Below are positions 8,552-16,021 of a DNA stretch of 27,336 nucleotides, piece after piece. The stretch lies in the NCBI GenBank assembly GCA_947372535.1, contig CANBUA010000022.1:1-27336 (forward strand). Direction: 5' to 3'. Source of the DNA: Burkholderiales bacterium. GTDB lineage: Bacteria; Pseudomonadota; Gammaproteobacteria; Burkholderiales; Burkholderiaceae. Made by a program: the position numbers and the translations under genes. The notes beneath the pieces are model-generated. The model did no database searches, was not told the DNA's origin, and saw only the letters and a list, made by a program, of their open reading frames with translations. Position 1 is the stretch's first letter. Each line of letters starts with the position of its first letter.

Positions 8552-9745
8552 ATGAAAACCATCACCCTGCGCGACGGCAAAGAGCGCGCCCTCCTCAAGC
8601 GTCACCCCTGGGTGTTCGAAAGCGCCGTGGCCAAAGGCGGCGCCGACCCGGGCGAGACCGTCCGCATCCAGGCCCACGACGGGCGCTTCCTGGCCTGGGC
8701 CGCTTTCAGCCCCAGTTCGCAGATCCGCCTGCGCGTGTGGAGTTTTGAGGAGGCCGAACGCATCGACGCCGCCTTCTTCGCGCGCCGCATCCAGACCGCC
8801 GTGGCCATGCGCCAGCGCCTGGCCATCGACAGCGACGGCGTTCGCCTGATCCACGGCGAGGCCGACGGCCTGCCCGGCCTGATCGTCGATCGCTACGGCG
8901 ACCTGCTCAGCGCCCAGTTCCTCAGCGCCGGCATCGAGCGCCACAAAGCCGTCATCGCCGATGCCTTGCTGGCGGCCACGGGTTGCCAAGCGCTGTACGA
9001 GCGCTCAGACGCCGCCGTGCGCCAGATGGAAGGCCTCGAACAAGTCACCGGCTGGCTGCGCACGCCCGCCAGCGGCGCACCCAGCACGGAAGTCACCATC
9101 CGCGAACACGGCTGGCAACTCACCCTGGATGTCGCCGAAGGCCATAAAACCGGCTACTACCTCGACCAGCGCGACAGCCGCCTGCGCTTTTCTCAATTGG
9201 TGCGCCAGCTGGGCATCAAGACGGCCCTCAACTGCTACAGCTACACAGGTGGCTTCAGCGTGGCCGCCCTGGCCGGTGGCGCCGAGCACGTCACCAGCAT
9301 CGACTCCTCCGGCCCTGCTTTGGCACGCGCCACAGCCCACGTGCAGCTCAATGGCTTCGACGCCAGCCAGCACACTGCCCTCGATGCCGACGTGAACGGC
9401 GCCCTTCGCGAGTTCGTCAAATCAGGCCAGCGCTTCGACGCCATCGTGCTGGACCCGCCGAAGTTCGCGCCGACGGCCGCCCATGCCGAGCGCGCCGCCC
9501 GCGCCTACAAGGACATCAACCGCCTGGCCTTCATGGCGCTCAACCCCGGCGGCCTGCTGATGACTTACTCCTGCTCCGGTGGCATCAGCGCCGACCTGTT
9601 TCACAAGATCGTCGCCGGCGCGGGCCTGGATGCCGGCATTGATGGCTACCTGATCCAGCGCCTGGAAGCCGCGCCGGACCACCCGACCACCATCACTTAC
9701 CCCGAAGGGGAGTACCTCAAGGGTCTGGCCATCCTCAAAACGTGA
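8552..9745 (+). CDS. rlmI: 23S rRNA (cytosine-5) methyltransferase RlmI family
   Basis: This SAM-dependent enzyme methylates C1962 of 23S rRNA in E. coli. At 397 residues it has the family's usual length (E. coli 396). The N-terminal PUA domain occupies about residues 2-75 (LRDGKERALLKRHPWVFESAV). A linking domain follows, with LPGLIVDRYGD. The Rossmann methyltransferase domain starts near residue 190 with the hallmark GHKTGYYLDQRDSR, then motif I (LNCYSYTGGFSVAAL), an acidic strand end (VTSIDSSG), motif IV FDAIVLDPPKF and motif VI YSCSGG. The start is the ATG directly downstream of the GATAAT box, and no ribosome binding site is visible. It stands alone on the plus strand between a divergent phospholipase and the AraC regulator, so a housekeeping single-gene unit is likely. 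Confidence 0.92.
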   Translation: MKTITLRDGKERALLKRHPWVFESAVAKGGADPGETVRIQAHDGRFLAWAAFSPSSQIRLRVWSFEEAERIDAAFFARRIQTAVAMRQRLAIDSDGVRLIHGEADGLPGLIVDRYGDLLSAQFLSAGIERHKAVIADALLAATGCQALYERSDAAVRQMEGLEQVTGWLRTPASGAPSTEVTIREHGWQLTLDVAEGHKTGYYLDQRDSRLRFSQLVRQLGIKTALNCYSYTGGFSVAALAGGAEHVTSIDSSGPALARATAHVQLNGFDASQHTALDADVNGALREFVKSGQRFDAIVLDPPKFAPTAAHAERAARAYKDINRLAFMALNPGGLLMTYSCSGGISADLFHKIVAGAGLDAGIDGYLIQRLEAAPDHPTTITYPEGEYLKGLAILKT

Positions 9746-9770
9746 CAAATTGCAACATAGGGAAACCGGC

Positions 9771-9836
9771 CATTCGGACACAAATTACCGATTCGGACAT
9801 AATCGCTCTTCACAGGAACATTTCCGATCCCGGACA
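9771..9836 (+). promoter_or_regulatory. Tandem CGGACA boxes upstream of the AraC regulator (candidate operator)
   Basis: ATTCGGACA occurs at 9772-9780 and 9791-9799 (19 bp start to start). A third, partial copy (CCGGACA) is at 9830-9836. They lie in the 106-bp gap between rlmI and the regulator. Direct repeats spaced by about two helical turns are the classic AraC-family operator layout, so self-regulation is plausible. Confidence 0.45.
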
Positions 9837-9851
9837 AGAACGAGGAGCACT

Positions 9852-10943
9852 ATGTCGGTTGACCCCAAGCTTTCCCAGTGGGATTTCCGCCGCGGCATTG
9901 CCACGGCGCGCATCCTGACCGAGATCGGACAAGAGCGCGGCGCCCGCTTGGAAGACTTGCTGCGCGGCACGGACATCACGGCCGAGCAGATGGAAGACCC
10001 GCGCGCCGAGATCGAGGCCTCTCAGGAAATCACCCTGATCCGCAACCTCATCAACGCCACCGGCAACCCGGTTGACCTGGCCCTGGAGGCCAGCAAGCGC
10101 TACCGTTTGACCTCCTATGGCCTGTGGGGTTACGCCGTGCTGGCCAGCAAGAACATTGGCGAGGCGATCGGCATGTCGCGCCGCATGCTCAACCAGACCT
10201 TCGCCCTGGCCCGCACCGCCTTGCTCCAGGAAGGCAACAGCATCGTCGTCGTCCACATGGACGAGCACCTGCCCCCCGATGTCCGCCAATTCATCATCGA
10301 CCGTGACCGCGGCAACATCGTCACCTTCCAGCGCGAGATCCTGGGCCGCCCCCTGGGCTACACCGCCATCGAGATGAAGCGCCCCGAGCCTTCGCCGGCC
10401 ATGGTCGAACGCTACACCGAGTGGTTCGGCATCCGCCCCACCTTCGGCTGCGCGCAGAACCGCAGCGTCTTCCCGATGATGGACATGTCCGCACCCCTGC
10501 CCCAGGCCAACCCCCTGACTGCCAAACTGTGCGAAGAGATGTGCACCGCCCTGGTCGAGGCGCGCAGCGCCCGCTCCGGCTTGGCCGCCACCGTGCGCAA
10601 CCGCTTGCTGAGCACGCCCGGCAAGATCCCCGACATGGAGCAGATCGCCGCCGAGATGCGCATCACCTCGCGCACCCTGCGCCGCCACCTGACGGCCGAG
10701 GGCGTGACCTTCCGCGCCTTGCTCGAAGAAGTGCGCAGCACCATGGCGACCGAGTTGATGACCACGGCCAGCCTCACGCACGAAGAAATCGCCGACCGCC
10801 TGGGTTACGCCGACGTGACCACCTTCATCGAAGCCTTCCGCCGCTGGAAGGGCATGCCGCCCAGCGAGTTCCGCCGCAGCCAGGGCCTGGTGCCGTCGGT
10901 CAAGCGGGCGCTGCGCCAGCGCGAGGCCGCCCGGCTGATGTGA
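9852..10943 (+). CDS. AraC-family transcriptional regulator with arabinose-binding-type N-terminal domain
   Basis: This is a 363-residue DNA-binding regulator. The N-terminal part, about residues 20-215, resembles the AraC-type arabinose-binding/dimerisation domain of the OruR/ArgR-like group (PF12625 type), including SYGLWGYAVLASKNIGEA and the WFGIRPTFG region. The C-terminal ~100 residues carry two helix-turn-helix units: MEQIAAEMRITSRTLRRHL, then IADRLGYADVTTFIEAFRRW, ending in the family's GMPPSEFRR. The start at 9852 is chosen because GAGGAG lies 5 bp upstream. The longer open frame from 9750 would run through the repeat boxes. The effector and targets are unknown, and no metabolic operon lies beside it. 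It may regulate itself, or a gene outside the window. Confidence 0.85.
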   Translation: MSVDPKLSQWDFRRGIATARILTEIGQERGARLEDLLRGTDITAEQMEDPRAEIEASQEITLIRNLINATGNPVDLALEASKRYRLTSYGLWGYAVLASKNIGEAIGMSRRMLNQTFALARTALLQEGNSIVVVHMDEHLPPDVRQFIIDRDRGNIVTFQREILGRPLGYTAIEMKRPEPSPAMVERYTEWFGIRPTFGCAQNRSVFPMMDMSAPLPQANPLTAKLCEEMCTALVEARSARSGLAATVRNRLLSTPGKIPDMEQIAAEMRITSRTLRRHLTAEGVTFRALLEEVRSTMATELMTTASLTHEEIADRLGYADVTTFIEAFRRWKGMPPSEFRRSQGLVPSVKRALRQREAARLM

Positions 10944-10962
10944 TGATCGATGGGGCATAAAT

Positions 10963-10984
10963 AAGGCCAAGTGCGGTCTTTTTT
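10963..10984 (+). terminator. Probable intrinsic terminator after the AraC regulator
   Basis: AAGGCC pairs with GGTCTT (one G-T) around a 6-base loop, and is followed by a run of six T. It lies 20 bp after the AraC stop and about 65 bp before the HDOD gene, so the two genes are probably separate transcripts. Confidence 0.6.
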
Positions 10985-11050
10985 GCCCATTGAAAAAATC
11001 AGCGATCAGCCTATGCTGAGCTCCTGTCAGGATGGAACAGAGAGGACGCC

Positions 11051-11866
11051 ATGAGCATCGACCCCAAATTACGGGACCTCAACATTGACCTGCCGGCGTG
11101 CCCATCCACGCTGGTCAAGCTCTCTTTGCTGATGAGCGAAGAAGGCACCTCCATCGACGAGATGGCGGCCTTGATCGAAACGGACATGGCCTTGGCCTCG
11201 GCTGTGGTGCGCACGGTCAACTCGGCCTTGTTCGGGCTGCTCAAGCGGGTCGAGACCGTCCACGAGGCGGTGCGCTACCTCGGCATGGCCCAGGTGGCCG
11301 GCCTGACGTACGAAATCGGCCTGCGTGGCGCCTTCGTGCCCACGCCCCTGCTGCAAGGCCTGTGGGACCGCGCCGGCGTCCGTGGCCTGGCCATGGGCCG
11401 CATCGCGCGCCAGCTGGACGTCAACCAGTGGCAGGCCCACACCGCCGGCCTGTTCAGCGAATCGGGGCGCGCCGTGCTGATCGCTTATGACGCCACGCGT
11501 TATGCAGCGCTCAACCATACGCCCGTCAATGAAGAAGCCGTCACGGCGATGGAATTGGAAGCCTTCGGGCTGAGCCACACCGCGTTTGGGGCCGCCTTGT
11601 GCAAGGCCTGGGGCCTGGCCCGCGAAGTGGCCGACACCGTGCGGGGCCGCAGCCACCCTCGCGCCCAGTGGCAGCGCGAGCACGAGGAGGTGCGCCGCAT
11701 GCTGGCCATCGGCGCGGCCGTGGATGCGCTGGTGCTCAGCCCTCACCCGGATCCGGACGCCTTCTGGGACGAGATGTCGCCGCAGGCCGCCGACCTGGGG
11801 CTGCACCTGGAGGCCTTCCAGTTGGCGACCGCGCGGGTGGTCGAGCGGCTGAACCGGCCGGAGTGA
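11051..11866 (+). CDS. HDOD domain-containing signalling protein
   Basis: The protein has 271 residues, and an HDOD domain covers most of residues 10-210 (LPACPSTLVKLSLLMSEEG, then IETDMALASAVVRTVNSALFG, then AVRYLGMAQVAGLTYEIGLR). HDOD proteins resemble HD-domain phosphohydrolases but generally lack the metal-binding HD pair. They are found in signalling contexts such as c-di-GMP, motility and biofilm control. No HD catalytic pair stands out here, so a protein-interaction role is likelier than catalysis. The ATG at 11051 has GAGAGG 6 bp upstream. A weak terminator-like element follows the stop. Its first residues (MSIDPKL) resemble those of the AraC regulator (MSVDPKL), which may be chance. 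It lies between the AraC regulator and a hybrid kinase, but partnership with either is not shown. Confidence 0.85.
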   Translation: MSIDPKLRDLNIDLPACPSTLVKLSLLMSEEGTSIDEMAALIETDMALASAVVRTVNSALFGLLKRVETVHEAVRYLGMAQVAGLTYEIGLRGAFVPTPLLQGLWDRAGVRGLAMGRIARQLDVNQWQAHTAGLFSESGRAVLIAYDATRYAALNHTPVNEEAVTAMELEAFGLSHTAFGAALCKAWGLAREVADTVRGRSHPRAQWQREHEEVRRMLAIGAAVDALVLSPHPDPDAFWDEMSPQAADLGLHLEAFQLATARVVERLNRPE

Positions 11867-11916
11867 GCCAGATGAGGGGGTGACCCTTCAAAAACCTGCG
11901 AGCGTGTCCGCATCAT

Positions 11917-11934
11917 GCCTTCAGGGGCTTTTTT
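11917..11934 (+). terminator. Weak terminator-like element after the HDOD gene
   Basis: A short stem (GCCT with GGGC, one G-T pair) is followed by six T residues at 11929-11934. The stem is only 4 bp, so strength is doubtful. The element falls on the first codons of the longest open frame of the next gene, which favours a later start for that gene. Confidence 0.35.
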
Positions 11935-11992
11935 GCGACATCACGGGTCTTCACCAATTCAAGCCGCGTCCGTTTCGTCCGATACATGGACG

Positions 11993-13981
11993 ATGCGCCT
12001 GATGCCACTTCCCTCCCGGATCACGCCCGACGACCCTCAGCTGACCCAGCTGATCGGCGCCGAGCGTGTGCGCATGCTTTACGCGCCCACGGCCCTGATG
12101 ATCCACATCAGCAACGTGTTTGCCGTGGCGCTGGCGGCCGTGATCGGCGCCGAAGCCGGCTGGTGGCGCTGTGGCCTCTGGGCGGCGATGTGCTGTGTCG
12201 TCGGCGGCGTGCGCCTGCTCCATGCCCGGGCCTACCATCGCGCTGAGGACCGCGCCCACCCGCGTTGGCGTCAGAGCCTGATCTGGATGTGCGCCCTGCA
12301 TGGCTGCGCGTGGGGCTTGGCCGGTGTCTGGCTGATGCCGGTCCACGACCTGATCACCACGGCCGTGATCGTGGCCACGCTGATCGGCGCCGGGGCCGTC
12401 TGCACCTTCTCGCTGCAGGCCGATGTGACGCCCAACATGGCGCTGAACATTCCGATGCTGCTGCCCGCCGGCCTCATGTTGATGACCCGCATGGACGGTT
12501 ATGGTTTGTTCGGCAGTTTCGGCGTGCTCGGGCTGGGCTTGATCATGTTGCTGGAAAGCCGCCGTGCCGAGCGCCGCATCATCGAACTGCTCTGGCTGCG
12601 TTTCACCACTGACCGCATTTCGCAGGAGCGGGCCGATGCGCTCAAGCTGGCCCAGCGACACGCTGCCATCAAGGACCAGTTCCTGGCCACCATGAGCCAC
12701 GAGATGCGCACACCGCTGCACGGCATCCTGGGCCTGGCCCAGCTGATGCGCCAGCGCCTGCCGGATCGTCCCGGGGTGATCGGCGATGCCCGCGAGCACG
12801 CCGCCCTGATCCAGCGCTCGGGCGAGCACCTGCTCTCCCTCATCAATGACGTGCTGGATTTTTCGCGCATCGAGGCCGGTCGGTTGACCGTGGACCAGGC
12901 GCCTTTCGAGTTGCGCGCCGTGCTGGACGACGTGCTGGCCCTGGCCCAGGTTGGCGCCCGTGAAAAAGGCTTGCGCCTGACCGCCGAGATCGATCTGCCC
13001 ACGCCCAGCTGGGTGGTTGGTGACGCCGCGCGCATCCGTCAGGTGCTGTTCAACTTGCTGGGCAATGCCGTCAAGTTCACCGAAGCCGGCCAGGTGACTT
13101 TGCGTGTGGCCCGGCGCGATTGCAACGATGACCACGAGCCGGCGAGCAGCCCCTCAGCCTGCTCACGGCGCATCAGCTTCGTGGTGGAAGACACTGGCGT
13201 CGGCATCCCCGAGGACATGGTGGACCGGGTGTTCGACGCCTTCCAGCAGGCCGACAACACCTTTGGCCGGCGCCATCAGGGCACGGGCCTGGGCCTGACC
13301 ATCTCGCGCGAAATCGCCCGGGCCATGCAAGGCGATCTGTTGTGCAGCAGCCAGCCAGGCCAGGGCTCGTGCTTCAGCTTGACCGTGCCGTTGCCGCCTC
13401 AGGAAAGCGCGGCATCGGTCACGGCGGGTGTGGCGTCGGCTTCTGCCAGCCCCACGGACGCGATGCTCGCTCAGCGAGCGCCCATCGACATCGACAGCCA
13501 GGACACCTTGCCCAGCGAGCCCAGCCAGTTCCTGTCGCCACCGCCGCCGCGCCCAGCCGCCAAGGCCACGCCGAATCGACTGCGCGGCCACGTGCTGCTG
13601 GTGGAGGACAACGCCGTCAACGCCATGGTGGCCGAGGCCGCCATCACCGAGATGGGCTTGACCGTGACACTGGCTCAGGATGGCCAGGAGGCGCTGGATT
13701 TGCTGACCTCCATCGACCACCAGCATTTCGACATGGTCTTGATGGATTGCCAGATGCCCGTGCTCGACGGCATCGAGGCCACGCGCCGCTTGCGCATGCA
13801 CGAATTGGAAACTGGCAGCCCCAACCTCCCGGTGGTGGCGCTCACGGCCAATGCCATGCCGCACGATCGGCAGCGTTGCGCCGCCGCCGGCATGGACGAT
13901 CACCTGGCCAAGCCCTTCAAACAGGAAGAGCTGGCCGCGGTGCTGCGGCGTCACCTGACGCCGCAAGCGGTCACTGCTTGA
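11993..13981 (+). CDS. Membrane hybrid sensor histidine kinase / response regulator
   Basis: This is a two-component sensor of 662 residues from the chosen start. About six hydrophobic segments fill residues 25-185, with no obvious periplasmic sensor domain. The dimerisation/phosphoacceptor helix follows, with H236 in LATMSHEMRTPLHGIL. The ATPase domain shows an N box (LFNLLGNAVKFTE), a G1 box (EDTGVGIPEDM), an F region and a G2 box (GRRHQGTGLGLTIS). After a Pro/Ser-rich linker, a receiver domain holds LLVEDNAVN, phospho-acceptor D585 (LMDCQMPVLDG) and a KPF lysine. Neither an Hpt domain nor an output domain is present, so a phosphorelay to another protein is expected. An in-frame ATG at 11915 would add 26 residues but overlaps a terminator-like element. 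Neither start has a good ribosome binding site. Its last 11 bp overlap the convergent yceI-like gene. Confidence 0.88.
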   Translation: MRLMPLPSRITPDDPQLTQLIGAERVRMLYAPTALMIHISNVFAVALAAVIGAEAGWWRCGLWAAMCCVVGGVRLLHARAYHRAEDRAHPRWRQSLIWMCALHGCAWGLAGVWLMPVHDLITTAVIVATLIGAGAVCTFSLQADVTPNMALNIPMLLPAGLMLMTRMDGYGLFGSFGVLGLGLIMLLESRRAERRIIELLWLRFTTDRISQERADALKLAQRHAAIKDQFLATMSHEMRTPLHGILGLAQLMRQRLPDRPGVIGDAREHAALIQRSGEHLLSLINDVLDFSRIEAGRLTVDQAPFELRAVLDDVLALAQVGAREKGLRLTAEIDLPTPSWVVGDAARIRQVLFNLLGNAVKFTEAGQVTLRVARRDCNDDHEPASSPSACSRRISFVVEDTGVGIPEDMVDRVFDAFQQADNTFGRRHQGTGLGLTISREIARAMQGDLLCSSQPGQGSCFSLTVPLPPQESAASVTAGVASASASPTDAMLAQRAPIDIDSQDTLPSEPSQFLSPPPPRPAAKATPNRLRGHVLLVEDNAVNAMVAEAAITEMGLTVTLAQDGQEALDLLTSIDHQHFDMVLMDCQMPVLDGIEATRRLRMHELETGSPNLPVVALTANAMPHDRQRCAAAGMDDHLAKPFKQEELAAVLRRHLTPQAVTA

Positions 13982-14549
13982 GCGCTTCGATCTGGATGAT
14001 CAGCTTGACGGCGTCAGGGATGGCCGGCACGGCGAAGCTCATGCCATAGGCGCTGCGCGAGAAGGTGGTCTCGAAGTCGCCGCCGCAGACTTCACGCTTG
14101 AGGCGTGGGTTCTCGTAGCAGTTGAAGTTCTGGGCCTTGAGCACCACGGGGCCACTCTTGCCCAGCAAGGTCAGCGTGCCGGCCACTTCGGTGACCTTGT
14201 CGCCATCGAAGGTGAACTTGTCGCCCACGAAAGTGGCCGTCGGGAAGGCTTCGGCGTTGAAGAAATCCTTGCTCTTGAGGTGGCCGTCGAAAGGCGCAGT
14301 GCCGGTGTTGATCGAGCCCGTCTCAATGGTGATGTCGGCCTTGCCGGTCTTGGCGGCCACGTCCAGCGTCACGGAGCCCGACTTCTTGTCGAAACGGCCG
14401 CGGTTGGTCGAGGTGCCGAAGTGCTTGACCTCGAAGGTCACAAACGTGTGGGTGGGGTCGATGGCATAGGTGGCCGGTGCGGCCTGGACGGCAGCGCTCA
14501 GGGTGGCGGCAGCCAGGGCGGTGCTCAGGGCAGCGAACAGTTTGGTCAT
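13971..14549 (-). CDS. YceI family periplasmic protein (classical form)
   Basis: This 192-residue exported lipocalin-like protein belongs to a family that binds isoprenoid-type lipids in a beta-barrel. A signal peptide of about 23 residues ends in AVQAAP. The mature start (YAIDPTHTFVTFEVKHFG, then RGRFDKKSGSVTLD) is the YceI hallmark, as are FNAEAFPTATFVGDKF and GTLTLLGKSGPVVLKAQNF. AAGGA lies about 9 bp before the ATG on the minus strand. It is third in a minus-strand cluster after cytochrome b561 and a second YceI paralogue, a widespread arrangement (compare E. coli yceJ-yceI). Its role is unsettled; acid, base or oxidative stress and quinone-lipid handling have been suggested for relatives. 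Its 3' end overlaps the hybrid kinase by 11 bp. Confidence 0.93.
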   Translation of the reverse strand: MTKLFAALSTALAAATLSAAVQAAPATYAIDPTHTFVTFEVKHFGTSTNRGRFDKKSGSVTLDVAAKTGKADITIETGSINTGTAPFDGHLKSKDFFNAEAFPTATFVGDKFTFDGDKVTEVAGTLTLLGKSGPVVLKAQNFNCYENPRLKREVCGGDFETTFSRSAYGMSFAVPAIPDAVKLIIQIEALKQ

Positions 14550-14587
14550 GGTGATGAGTCCTTATCTAACGGGTTTGGTGGTGATGG

Positions 14588-14616
14588 AAAAGCGGTTTGG
14601 TGTCAGGCAGACCGCT
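14588..14616 (-). terminator. Possible weak terminator/attenuator between the two YceI genes
   Basis: On the minus strand AGCGGT at the end of the upstream YceI gene pairs with ACCGCT downstream, leaving a 14-base loop, and four T residues follow. It could reduce read-through within the cluster. The large loop makes the call weak. Confidence 0.3.
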
Positions 14617-15266
14617 CAAAGCGGTGCCAGGCCCTTGAGCAGCAGCTTGAAGCGAACTTGGACGTCGTTGGCCACGACCGAGGTGTCGGCCCAGTCGCCA
14701 TCGCCGATCTTGAAATCCAGGCGCTTGAGGTTGAAGCTGCCCGTGGCCGTGGTCTGGCCGGCGGCTTGGGTCAAGGTCACGGGCACGGTCAGGTCACGGC
14801 TCTGGCCCTTGATCACCAGCTTGCCGGTCACGTCGAAGCGGCCGGCGCCGGTGGCCTTGATGACGGTGGAGGTGAAGCTGGCCTTGGGGAACTTGGCCGC
14901 GTTGAACCACTCGGGCTTGATCAGCTCGGCGTCGGATTCGGGGTTGAGCGAGACGCTGCCCAGCTCGATGTTGAAGGTGACCTTGCCCGTTTGTGGCTGG
15001 CGCGGGTCCAGCGCGATCTGGGCATCGAATCGCTTGAAGCGCCCCTCCAGAGGCACCCCAATTTGCTTGGCCGTGAACAACACCTCACTGCCGGCGCTCA
15101 CCAGGGTGGCGGCCGCCTGGGCCTGCGCAGGCTTGGGCGCCAGCAGGGCCGCACCGGCCAGCAGGCCCATGCTCAGGGCGATCGCCACGGCAGCGGCCCG
15201 GCGGCGGCGCACGGCCACGGCCTGCGCACGGGGCGCGCGGGCATCAAAACGCTTGAAAGAAGTCAT
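14616..15266 (-). CDS. YceI family protein (second, divergent paralogue)
   Basis: This 216-residue exported protein has an unusually basic N-terminus (RRRR at residues 20-23) before a hydrophobic stretch and a cleavage region near AQAQA. The four arginines are not a canonical twin-arginine motif, so Sec export is likelier. The mature part has YceI-type elements: a RFKRFDAQIALDPRQ strand, EWFNAAKFPKASFTST and GKLVIKGQSRDLTVPVTL. It has EVLFTAKQIGVPLEG where the classical copy has FVTFEVKHFG, placing it in the shorter-pocket or cytochrome-associated subgroup often found beside b561. A GGAGA ribosome binding site lies 9 bp before the ATG. It sits 39 bp after the cytochrome gene and 66 bp before the other YceI gene. 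Confidence 0.9.
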   Translation of the reverse strand: MTSFKRFDARAPRAQAVAVRRRRAAAVAIALSMGLLAGAALLAPKPAQAQAAATLVSAGSEVLFTAKQIGVPLEGRFKRFDAQIALDPRQPQTGKVTFNIELGSVSLNPESDAELIKPEWFNAAKFPKASFTSTVIKATGAGRFDVTGKLVIKGQSRDLTVPVTLTQAAGQTTATGSFNLKRLDFKIGDGDWADTSVVANDVQVRFKLLLKGLAPL

Positions 15267-15305
15267 GGTTGTCGGTCTCCGTGAGGTGAATGGTCGGTCG
15301 GGCCA

Positions 15306-15860
15306 TCAATGGCCAGGCCGCATGCGGTTGAGCAGGCCATCGCGGTCGATGAAATGGTGCTTGAGCGCCGCGGCGATGTGCAGCAAAACCAGGGCGGCCA
15401 GTGCATACGCCGCCAGTTCGTGCCCCTCCCTGAGCGTGTGCGCCAGGGCTTCGTTCTTGTCCAGCAGATCAGGCAGCGGCAGCACGCCGAACCACACGAT
15501 CGGGAAGCCCTTGGCCGAGCTGTAAGCCCAGCCCAGCAGCGGCACCGCGAAGAAAAGGATGTACAGCAGGTGGTGGGTGCCATGGTAGGCGCCACGCTGC
15601 CAAGCCGGCATGGCCTGCTCGATGCGGGCGGGCAAGGCCGGCGGGCGGTGGGTCAAGCGCCACAGCAAGCGCAGCGCCGACAGGAACAGGATGGTCACGC
15701 CAGACCACTTGTGCCAGTTGATGAGTTGCAGCTTACCCGGCGAGAACGGCAGGCCGCTGACGTAATAGCCCACCCCGAACGTGCCGATGATCAGCAGTGC
15801 CAGCACCCAATGCAGCAGCACGGCCACCAGGGTGTATCGCGTCTCGGTCCTCAAGCCCAT
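15306..15860 (-). CDS. Cytochrome b561 family membrane protein
   Basis: This 184-residue four-helix di-heme b-type cytochrome is expected to move electrons between the quinol pool and a periplasmic acceptor. The predicted helices are near residues 10-33, 48-68, 95-112 and 145-165. Candidate heme ligands are H17 (LLHWVLA), H50 (NWHKWSG), one of H93/H96/H97 (YHGTHHLLY) and the histidine in LVLLHIAAALKHHF. An AGGAG site 6 bp before the ATG supports the start. It is the first gene of the minus-strand cluster with two YceI proteins. That linkage suggests that the YceI proteins deliver or bind a quinone-like lipid for the cytochrome, which is an inference from conserved context. Confidence 0.92.
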   Translation of the reverse strand: MGLRTETRYTLVAVLLHWVLALLIIGTFGVGYYVSGLPFSPGKLQLINWHKWSGVTILFLSALRLLWRLTHRPPALPARIEQAMPAWQRGAYHGTHHLLYILFFAVPLLGWAYSSAKGFPIVWFGVLPLPDLLDKNEALAHTLREGHELAAYALAALVLLHIAAALKHHFIDRDGLLNRMRPGH

Positions 15861-16021
15861 GAAAGCTCCTGTTGCACAGCATCAAAGCGCAAGATTAGCG
15901 CATGACGGAAAAACAGGTTTGCGCGGGCTTGTCGGCTGTGTTCAACGGATTTGAATGCCGTTAATCGCTCAACCATTCCACGCGGCTGCCGAAAACCCTT
16001 TCATAGCCCTCATGCCCGCCC

